This document shows positions 15,299 to 21,527 of a stretch of 21,527 bases of DNA, piece by piece. Positions within the stretch are counted from its first letter, which is position 1; the number at the start of each line of letters is the position of its first letter. The notes under the pieces were generated by a model, which ran no database searches, had not been told where the DNA came from, and worked only from the letters and a program-made list of their open reading frames with translations. The DNA is from Flavobacteriaceae bacterium (GTDB lineage Bacteria; Bacteroidota; Bacteroidia; Flavobacteriales; Flavobacteriaceae), in the NCBI GenBank assembly GCA_016649785.1, contig JAENXB010000020.1, positions 1-21,527 on the forward strand, written 5' to 3'. Both the position numbers and the translations under genes were made by a program.

Positions 15299-15496
15299 TA
15301 ATTAGTGTAAAGAGACATTTATCCCTGAAAAAATCACCGAATCAGGAATTTAGAGTGGTTATGTAAAAGACTGGGCAGAGTATTTTAAGGGAATATATGC
15401 ACAAAAGTGGGTTTTTAACAACGCCATAAAGGTCGTAAATCAATTTTTAGTCTTAGGGAGTAAAAATTATAATTTTAATTTTGAAATTTTTATAAT

Positions 15497-17215
15497 ATGG
15501 CGGATAATAATTCAACTGAAGAAAAACAAAATTTTGATGTCATTGTCATCGGAACAGGAGTTACCGGAGGCTGGGCAGCAAAGGAGTTATGCGAAAATGG
15601 TTTAAATACCCTGGTGCTTGAAAGGGGTAGAATGGTAGAACACATTACAGATTACCCCACCATGTATGATGATCCCTGGGATTATGAATTTAAAGGAGAA
15701 CTTAAACGGGAGGAAGCAAAAAAGCAGTTAAAACAAGCCAGAACAGGATATACCATAAAAGAACCGAGCAAACATTGGTTTGTAGATGATTTAAAACATC
15801 CATATAATGAAACCAAACGTTTTGATTGGATAAGGGGATATCATGTGGGTGGTAAATCCCTTATGTGGGCGAGAATGTCCTTTAGATGGAGTGAAATGGA
15901 TTTTGAGGCCAATTTAAAAGATGGCCACGGTGTAGATTGGCCCATTCGATATAAAGATTTGGTTCCCTGGTATGAAAAGGTCGAAAAATTTGTTGGGATA
16001 AGCGGAAAAGCTGAAGGCCTTTCCCAACTTCCAGATAGTATTTTCACCCCTCCGATGGAACTAAACTGTGTTGAGAAAGATTTCCAGGATGGTGTTGCTC
16101 AAAATTTTGATGACAGAATGGTAATACATGGAAGGAGTGCCAACTTAACGGGGGATGAATTGAGAGAAGGTCGTTCAAATTGTCAATATAGAAACAGGTG
16201 TATAAGAGGTTGTCCTTTTGGGGGTTATTTCAGCAGTAATGCATCTACATTACCAGCGGCCGAGCGTACTGGAAATATGACCCTTCGGCCTAATTCAATA
16301 GTGCATGAGATAATTTATGACGAAGAGCAAAAATTGGCCATTGGTGTCCGTGTTATTGATACTATTACCCATGAAAATCTTGAGTTTTACGCAAAAATAA
16401 TTTTTTGTTGTGCCGGAACCATGCCAACTACAGGTATCTTATTGAAATCCAAATCCAAAAGATTTCCCAATGGTTTAGGAAACGATAGCGGTGAGCTTGG
16501 CCATAATATAATGGATCATCATTTTAAAGTGGGAGCTACAGCTATTTCGGAAAACCATGAAGAAGATTACTATAAAGGAAGAAAGCCTACAGGTTTTTTT
16601 GTGCCCAGGTTCAGGAATCTCGACAATAAAAAGGAAATGAATTTTGTAAGAGGTTATGGAATGCAAGGAGGCGCAAGCCGTACCGATTGGAGACGGGCCG
16701 TTGGAGAAATGAGTTATGGAAAGGAATTAAAAGAGGCGCTGCTTAAACCAGGAGAATGGGAAATTGGAGTTAACTGTTTTGGTGAATGTTTGCCATATCA
16801 TGAGAACAAGGTGACCCTTAATAATGAAAAATTAGATGAATGGGGACTACCCACACTAACCTTTGATGTTGAGTATAAGGAAAACGAAATGTTGATGAGG
16901 GAAGATGCTGAAAAACAAGCCGTAGCAATGCTTGAAGCAGCTGGATTTAAAAATGTTAAAGGCTATCAGGAACCTTGCTTTCCCGGAAATGGAATTCACG
17001 AAATGGGAACGGCCAGAATGGGAAGAGACCCAAAAACATCTGTATTGAATGAAAATAACCAAATTCATGCAGTTCCAAATGTGTACGTGACAGATGGCGC
17101 CTGTATGGCTTCTTCTGCTTCACAAAATCCATCTCTTACTTATATGACCCTAACTGCCAGAGCTGCAAATCACGCCGCTAAGCAGTTTAAGGAAAATAAG
17201 TTCAAAAACATTTAA
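15497..17215 (+). CDS. GMC-family FAD-dependent oxidoreductase, catalytic subunit of a Tat-exported sugar dehydrogenase
   Basis: This 572-residue flavoprotein has the FAD-binding GTGVTGG (19-25) and LVLERG (41-46). The GMC catalytic pair is His501 (GIHEMGTARMG) and Asn544 (SQNPSLT), 43 apart as in glucose oxidase-like enzymes. Cys229, Cys235 and Cys239 (C-x5-C-x3-C in a CQYRNRCIRGCPFGG stretch) have the spacing of the cysteines that hold the 3Fe-4S cluster in FAD-dependent glucose dehydrogenase catalytic subunits. It has no signal peptide; its small partner encoded next carries a Tat-type signal, so export as a complex is expected. With a DUF1080 protein downstream, a likely reaction is oxidation of a glycoside to a 3-keto sugar. 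No cytochrome subunit is seen nearby. Confidence 0.9.
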   Translation: MADNNSTEEKQNFDVIVIGTGVTGGWAAKELCENGLNTLVLERGRMVEHITDYPTMYDDPWDYEFKGELKREEAKKQLKQARTGYTIKEPSKHWFVDDLKHPYNETKRFDWIRGYHVGGKSLMWARMSFRWSEMDFEANLKDGHGVDWPIRYKDLVPWYEKVEKFVGISGKAEGLSQLPDSIFTPPMELNCVEKDFQDGVAQNFDDRMVIHGRSANLTGDELREGRSNCQYRNRCIRGCPFGGYFSSNASTLPAAERTGNMTLRPNSIVHEIIYDEEQKLAIGVRVIDTITHENLEFYAKIIFCCAGTMPTTGILLKSKSKRFPNGLGNDSGELGHNIMDHHFKVGATAISENHEEDYYKGRKPTGFFVPRFRNLDNKKEMNFVRGYGMQGGASRTDWRRAVGEMSYGKELKEALLKPGEWEIGVNCFGECLPYHENKVTLNNEKLDEWGLPTLTFDVEYKENEMLMREDAEKQAVAMLEAAGFKNVKGYQEPCFPGNGIHEMGTARMGRDPKTSVLNENNQIHAVPNVYVTDGACMASSASQNPSLTYMTLTARAANHAAKQFKENKFKNI

Positions 17216-17274
17216 CCAAAATCACCTATTACAATTCAGGATTTTGACCACTTCAGACTTTAAATTTGCAACCG

Positions 17275-17916
17275 ATGAATAGAAGAATCGCCTTAAAAAA
17301 AATGTCATTAGCTCTAGGTTATACTTTAGCTGCACCAACTTTAATCAGCACGCTATATTCGTGTACATCAGAGCCAGAGACCTGGCAACCGCTGTTTTTT
17401 ACTAAAAGTAAAAAACATGTGGTTACACAATTAGCCGATATTATTGTGCCACGAGGTGAAATTGTTGGAGCGATTGATCTAAATATCCCTCAATTTATTG
17501 ATAAAATGTATGCCGATGTTGCTTCAGAAGAAGCAATGGATATCTTTAAAAAAGGGGGCGACCTCTTTGAAAAAAGTTTTGTTGAACGCTTTAATAAAGA
17601 TCCAACATCAGGTTCAAAAGAAGAATACAATGAGTTGTTGGATACATATTTCAGGATTTCAGATGAAAGCCAGGAAAAGATTTTTCAACTCACAAAATTT
17701 GACGAACAGGAGGTAATCGACCAATATGGTTTAAACAGCAAAAATCATGACGATTATTTAATTTATAAATTTTTACTTTCTGTTAGATACCACAGCTTGT
17801 ATGGTTTTTACACTTCAGAGAAAATAGGCGAAGAAGTTTTAAGTTATGATCCTATTCCCGGAACATATAAGGGCTGTATTCCTTTGTCTGAAGTTGGAAA
17901 TGCCTGGTCTCTTTAA
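17275..17916 (+). CDS. Gluconate 2-dehydrogenase subunit 3 family protein, Tat-signal-bearing small subunit
   Basis: The start is set at the ATG at 17275 (213 residues) rather than the in-frame TTG at 17266, because the ATG places the twin-arginine signal at the very N-terminus: MNRRIALKKMSLALGYTLAAP. A cysteine in STLYSC could be lipidated, but the Tyr before it is unusual for a lipobox. The mature part is helical, with the family's usual VTQLADIIVPRGEIVGAIDLNIPQFID region and YKGCIP near the end. In known enzymes of this type (the glucose dehydrogenase gamma subunit) the small protein chaperones the GMC subunit and carries it through the Tat pathway. It lies 59 bases after the GMC gene. Confidence 0.85.
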   Translation: MNRRIALKKMSLALGYTLAAPTLISTLYSCTSEPETWQPLFFTKSKKHVVTQLADIIVPRGEIVGAIDLNIPQFIDKMYADVASEEAMDIFKKGGDLFEKSFVERFNKDPTSGSKEEYNELLDTYFRISDESQEKIFQLTKFDEQEVIDQYGLNSKNHDDYLIYKFLLSVRYHSLYGFYTSEKIGEEVLSYDPIPGTYKGCIPLSEVGNAWSL

Positions 17917-17922
17917 CGAAGA

Positions 17923-17952
17923 TTAAGTTTTCCTTAAAAGAAAATATTTTTG
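17923..17952 (+). promoter_or_regulatory. Possible internal promoter before the TIM-barrel gene
   Basis: TATTTTTG at 17945-17952 matches TAnnTTTG, and a TTA (one mismatch to TTG) lies 19 bases upstream at 17923-17925. It would give a leader of about 65 bases and let the isomerase, DUF1080 and GH20 genes be transcribed separately from the dehydrogenase pair. Confidence 0.3.
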
Positions 17953-18023
17953 TAACCTTGATTTCAGGATTTTTTTTTAAATTAAGTCCGATTTAATAAT
18001 ATACATAACAAAAAAATAAGATA

Positions 18024-18896
18024 ATGATACATAGAAAAACTTTTCTCAAACTATCAGGCCTGGCCCTAGCAGGAACGGTCTTAATGCCTTCTTTAACCTT
18101 TGCCTCCAATAAAAAACGAACACTGGGGCTTCAACTTTATTCGTTGCGGGATATAATAGACGGAAATGTTAAGGATGTTATGAAGAAATTGGCTGACATT
18201 GGTTTTAAAGGGGTTGAAACCTATGGATATTCACCTGAAAGGAAATTCTGGGGATTTGAAGTAAAGGAGTTTAAGAAAATCCTGGATGGCAATGGCCTGC
18301 TAACTCCTAGTGGACATTATGGAGTTAATGATTTTTTAGGGATTAATGGGACTGATAGCGATTTTAATTACCTGTTGGATGTTGCCAATACCCTGGAACA
18401 AAAATATGTAATTATTCCTCATATTGCGGAAGAATTGCGAACTTCAATTAATGATTACAAACGTTTATCCGATAAATTAAACAGGGCTGGTGAAATGTGC
18501 CAGAAAGCTGGATTAAAACTGGGGTATCACAACCATGACTTCGAATTTTTCGATTACAACGGGGAAAATGGGTTTGATGTTTTTCTTCAAAATACAGATA
18601 AAGATCTGGTGGATTTTGAGTTGGATTTATATTGGGTAATAAGAGCGGGAAGTGACCCTGTGTCTTTATTTGAAAAATATCCAGGCAGATTTAAACTCTG
18701 GCATGTAAAAGACATGAGCAGGAAAGACCCCAAATTAAATACTGAAATAGGAAGTGGTTCAATAAATTTTGAAGAAATTTTTAATAATGCTGAAAAATCA
18801 GGTGTTGAACATTTTATTATTGAGCAGGAGAATTTTGAAATGGATCCCTACCAAAGCCTTACCAAAAGCTTTGATTACATTCAAAACAATTTGTAA
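18024..18896 (+). CDS. Exported sugar phosphate isomerase/epimerase-like TIM-barrel protein
   Basis: This 290-residue protein starts with a Tat-like or Sec signal (MIHRKTFLKLSGLALAGTVLMPSLTFA), so it is probably periplasmic despite the family name. The AP-endonuclease-2/xylose isomerase-like barrel is shown by LGLQLYSLRD, GFKGVETYGY (Glu65), YHNHDFEF (His169, His171), FELDLYW (Glu199, Asp201), LWHVKDM (His227) and FIIEQEN (Glu267), which together form a full metal-binding set. Relatives beside 3-keto-sugar genes have been assigned to isomerisation, elimination or hydration of 3-keto sugars. The gene lies 21 bases before the DUF1080 gene and 107 after the dehydrogenase small subunit. A precise reaction cannot be given. 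Confidence 0.85.
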   Translation: MIHRKTFLKLSGLALAGTVLMPSLTFASNKKRTLGLQLYSLRDIIDGNVKDVMKKLADIGFKGVETYGYSPERKFWGFEVKEFKKILDGNGLLTPSGHYGVNDFLGINGTDSDFNYLLDVANTLEQKYVIIPHIAEELRTSINDYKRLSDKLNRAGEMCQKAGLKLGYHNHDFEFFDYNGENGFDVFLQNTDKDLVDFELDLYWVIRAGSDPVSLFEKYPGRFKLWHVKDMSRKDPKLNTEIGSGSINFEEIFNNAEKSGVEHFIIEQENFEMDPYQSLTKSFDYIQNNL

Positions 18897-18917
18897 AGAA
18901 TCTTCTAAAACCAAAAA

Positions 18918-19712
18918 ATGTTCAACTCACAAAATTACCATGTGATTCCGGTTAAATTATTGACTTTAATTTTATTTGCAACTCATGCTTGTCTTTTTTC
19001 TCAAATTGGGGTTGGCGCCAAAGCACCAACTGATGCTCAAATACTGTTTGATGGATCAAAAGAAAGTTTGGGTAAAAACTGGACTTATTGGGAAGGTCCC
19101 CGACTGGCAGAAAAACTGCCAATAAAATGGGAAATAGTTCAGGATCCACTGGAAACAGGAACTGCAGTAAACACAAATGATCCTGCAGCCGCTAACGGGC
19201 TTTATGGAGCGGCAGATATCGTGACCAAAGAGAAATTTGAAGACTTTAGATTGCATGTAGAGTTTTTAATTGAAAATGAAGGGGGGAATAGTGGTGTTTA
19301 CCTTCAAAACAGATATGAAATTCAAATTTTGGATGGAGATTCTACCACACATGGCATGGCAGCCGTTATTAATGAAAAAGCAGCTTCTTATAAACCTTAT
19401 AAAGGTCTTAAAAAATGGAATTCCTATGATATCATATTTAGGGCGGCCAGGTTTGATGATGCTGATAACCTCCTGGAAAATGCATTGGTTACAATATATT
19501 TTAATGGTGAAAAGGTGCATTCAAATGTATCCATTAAAAAAGTTTGGGGAGGACCCAATTCCGGATTAGATGGTGGGAATAACGATGGTTTAGGAATAAC
19601 GAACAACCCCGGTGGAATTAAACTTCAGGCCGAAGGTCATGATGTTTTGTTTAAAAATATCTGGATCCGCGAACTCGATTTAAAAGAACACAACACAGAC
19701 ATTAAAATTTAA
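18918..19712 (+). CDS. DUF1080 / 3-keto-disaccharide hydrolase family protein, exported
   Basis: This 264-residue protein has a signal peptide (VKLLTLILFATHACLFSQ, 12-29). The concanavalin-like DUF1080 domain fills the rest, with the usual opening QILFDGS (41-47), DFRLHVEFLIENEGGNSGVYLQNRYEIQILDG, GLKKWNSYDIIFRAARF and the ending PGGIKLQAEGHDVLFKNIWIREL. Members of this family have been shown to cleave 3-keto glycosides after the C3 hydroxyl has been oxidised. With the GMC dehydrogenase and TIM barrel upstream, this fits an oxidative glycoside-cleaving route in the envelope. It is followed after only 3 bases by the GH20 gene. Substrate unknown. Confidence 0.88.
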   Translation: MFNSQNYHVIPVKLLTLILFATHACLFSQIGVGAKAPTDAQILFDGSKESLGKNWTYWEGPRLAEKLPIKWEIVQDPLETGTAVNTNDPAAANGLYGAADIVTKEKFEDFRLHVEFLIENEGGNSGVYLQNRYEIQILDGDSTTHGMAAVINEKAASYKPYKGLKKWNSYDIIFRAARFDDADNLLENALVTIYFNGEKVHSNVSIKKVWGGPNSGLDGGNNDGLGITNNPGGIKLQAEGHDVLFKNIWIRELDLKEHNTDIKI

Positions 19713-19715
19713 CTT

Positions 19716-21527
19716 ATGAAATTATCAGCATTTCCGTTACTGTTTTTATTGACGTTTTTATCAATTTCATCATTAACAGCGCAATCTCACATTAACGTGA
19801 TCCCAGAACCGGTAAGTACCAAAGTAAAGGACGGGGTTTTTAATTTACCTGAACAGGTTACTATTCAAATCCCAAATCAACGGGAGGTAAACTATATTGG
19901 AAAATATCTTAAAAATAAGCTTACCACTGCAACGGGCTATTCAATTGAGGTTAAAAACACCGATCAGGCAAAGGCTGATATAGTTTTAAATCTCAATAAA
20001 AAACAAGATTCAGAAATAGGGAACGAAGGTTATAAACTGGATGTTACCCAAAATCAGATCCTGATCACAGCAAATGAGCCCAACGGATTATTTTATGGAG
20101 TTCAAACCCTGTTACAACTTTTCCCCAAAGAAATAGAGAGTCTGGAGGTTGCCGGGAACATAACCTGGAAAATTCCAAATATTGAAATTATAGACTACCC
20201 CAGATTTGAATGGAGAGGTTTAATGCTGGATGTATCACGCCATTTTTTCACCAAAGAGGAGGTAAAGCAGTATATAGATGCCATGAGCAGGTATAAGTAC
20301 AATGTTTTGCATATGCACTTAACAGATGATGAAGGCTGGCGCATTGAAATAAAAGGATATCCAAGGCTGACTGAAGTTGGTGCCTGGAATGTAAAAAAAG
20401 TCGGCAATTTTGGAAGTTTCACTCCACCAACCCCAGATGAACCAAAAGATTATGGAGGTTTTTATACCCAAGAAGATATTAAAGAGCTTGTTGCCTATGC
20501 CAAAGATCGTTTTGTAAATATTTTACCTGAGATTGATGTACCCGGGCATAGCCTTGCCACTGTAGTTTCTTATCCTGAACTTTCCTGTACACCGGAAGCC
20601 AATACCTACCAGGTGCGCTCAGGAGAACCAATTATGGACTGGTCCCACGGTGCTCCCCCAAGAGCTTTTGTAGATAACACCTTATGTCCGGCCAATGAAA
20701 AAGTATACGATTTTCTGGATACGGTAATTTCACAGGTTGCAGAATTGTTCCCTTTTGAATATATACATATGGGAGGAGATGAAGCTCCCATAAATTTCTG
20801 GGAAAATAACCCGGAGATAAAAAAATTAATGAAACGGGAAAATATTACCGATATCCATAAAGTCCAGGGATATTTCACCAAAAGAGTGGAGAAAATAGTG
20901 GAATCTAAAGGGAAAAAATTCATTGGCTGGGATGAAATTCTCGAAGGTGGTATTTCAAAAAATGCTGCTGTGATGAGTTGGAGAGGTATGGAAGGCGGGA
21001 TAGAAGCGGCCAAAACAGAACATGAGGTGGTGATGAGTCCTACCACCTACGCATATTTAGATTATATGCAGTCTGATGAAATTACTGAACCAAAAGTATA
21101 TTCCACCCTTCGCTTAAACAAATCTTATGAATTTAATCCAGTTCCGGAAGGAGTTGATTCAAAATATATCAAAGGCGGACAGGCAAATTTATGGACAGAA
21201 CAGGTCTATAACATAAGGCAAGCAGAATATATGACCTGGCCAAGAGGATTGGCCATTGCGGAATCTTTATGGTCTCCTAACGAAAAGAAAAACTGGGAAA
21301 GCTTTTTTCCAAAGGTCGAAGAACATTTTAAACGATTGAAGCTCAGGGAAACAAAATATTCTCCCAGTGTTTATGACCCTATTTTTAATGTCGCTAAAAA
21401 TGAAAACAATAAATTAAAAATAATTTTAGATACCGAGGTAAAAGGCCTGGATATTTATTACAGTTTTGACAATTCTTTTCCCGACAGGTTTTATCCTAAA
21501 TATACCGAACCCTTATCCCCGCCAGTA
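19716..21527 (+). CDS. GH20 beta-N-acetylhexosaminidase, first 604 residues, cut by window edge
   Basis: The frame is open from the ATG at 19716 to the right edge (604 codons). A signal peptide (MKLSAFPLLFLLTFLSISSLTAQ) is followed by the GH20b N-terminal domain (about 27-150: INVIPEPVS, NGLFYGVQTLLQL). The GH20 barrel starts at YPRFEWRGLMLDVSRHFF and contains LHMHLTDDEGWRIEIKGYP, LPEIDVPGHS, the catalytic pair Asp355-Glu356 in HMGGDEAP, FIGWDEILEGG, and WPRGLAIAESLWSP near its end (about 500). A further domain begins near 550 (IYYSFDNSFPD), like the chitobiase-type C-terminal domain. The enzyme removes terminal GlcNAc or GalNAc by substrate-assisted catalysis. It is coupled to the DUF1080 gene with a 3-base gap. 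Confidence 0.95.
   Translation, partial: MKLSAFPLLFLLTFLSISSLTAQSHINVIPEPVSTKVKDGVFNLPEQVTIQIPNQREVNYIGKYLKNKLTTATGYSIEVKNTDQAKADIVLNLNKKQDSEIGNEGYKLDVTQNQILITANEPNGLFYGVQTLLQLFPKEIESLEVAGNITWKIPNIEIIDYPRFEWRGLMLDVSRHFFTKEEVKQYIDAMSRYKYNVLHMHLTDDEGWRIEIKGYPRLTEVGAWNVKKVGNFGSFTPPTPDEPKDYGGFYTQEDIKELVAYAKDRFVNILPEIDVPGHSLATVVSYPELSCTPEANTYQVRSGEPIMDWSHGAPPRAFVDNTLCPANEKVYDFLDTVISQVAELFPFEYIHMGGDEAPINFWENNPEIKKLMKRENITDIHKVQGYFTKRVEKIVESKGKKFIGWDEILEGGISKNAAVMSWRGMEGGIEAAKTEHEVVMSPTTYAYLDYMQSDEITEPKVYSTLRLNKSYEFNPVPEGVDSKYIKGGQANLWTEQVYNIRQAEYMTWPRGLAIAESLWSPNEKKNWESFFPKVEEHFKRLKLRETKYSPSVYDPIFNVAKNENNKLKIILDTEVKGLDIYYSFDNSFPDRFYPKYTEPLSPPV

Noticed and set aside
15476..15483. TAATTTTG as the -7 box of the GMC operon
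   Set aside because: No TTG lies at the right distance, and the start of transcription would fall only a few bases from the ATG; likely chance in AT-rich DNA.
17266..17274. TTG start giving three extra residues on the dehydrogenase small subunit
   Set aside because: The ATG at 17275 places the twin-arginine signal directly at the N-terminus and is the normal start codon.
20606..21046. Minus-strand 146-codon frame inside the GH20 gene
   Set aside because: The plus frame carries the full GH20 motifs over the same bases; this is an antisense shadow.

Overview
The window looks like chromosomal DNA of a carbohydrate-using member of the Bacteroidota, most likely a marine or soil Flavobacteriaceae. 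Reasons: AT-rich DNA, start codons without clear Shine-Dalgarno sequences, several promoter candidates of the Bacteroidota type (TTG, about 19 bases, TAnnTTTG), a SusD remnant, and protein families typical of that group. No tRNA, rRNA, CRISPR array or intact insertion sequence was seen.

Layout. (1) 1-3748, minus strand: a tight three-gene operon, MBL-fold hydrolase, then subtilisin-like S8 lipoprotein, then M1 zinc metallopeptidase (cut by the left edge), with gaps of 7 and 3 bases. (2) 4337-8681, plus strand: two large monovalent cation:proton antiporters of different families, a CPA1 type with a TrkA-N (RCK-like) tail and a CPA2/Kef type with a universal-stress-like tail, each behind a long AT-rich leader. 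(3) 12905-8665, minus strand: sodium/sugar symporter, GH130 mannosylglucose phosphorylase and cellobiose 2-epimerase-like AGE protein. This is the known intracellular route for beta-1,4-mannobiose: uptake, epimerisation to mannosylglucose, phosphorolysis to mannose 1-phosphate plus glucose. A divergent AraC-type regulator (13331-14206) faces it across a 425-base region with a cluster of GGATA/TATCC motifs. (4) 14722-15298: the scar of a susC/susD pair. Only the C-terminal part of SusD is left, with a frameshift, possibly fused to the first codons of a SusC gene. (5) 15497-21527, plus strand: GMC oxidoreductase with an iron-sulfur-type cysteine set, its Tat-carrying small subunit, an exported sugar isomerase-like TIM barrel, a DUF1080 3-keto-disaccharide hydrolase-like protein and a GH20 beta-N-acetylhexosaminidase (cut by the right edge).

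How the genes may work together. Region 3 is a phosphorolytic mannan-disaccharide module. Region 5 looks like an envelope-located oxidative module: oxidise a sugar to a 3-keto sugar, then cleave the glycosidic bond by elimination/hydration, with GH20 trimming terminal hexosamines. The oxidative operon with its hexosaminidase, next to a dead SusC/SusD pair, is the most interesting part of the window. The substrate and the electron acceptor cannot be read from the sequence.
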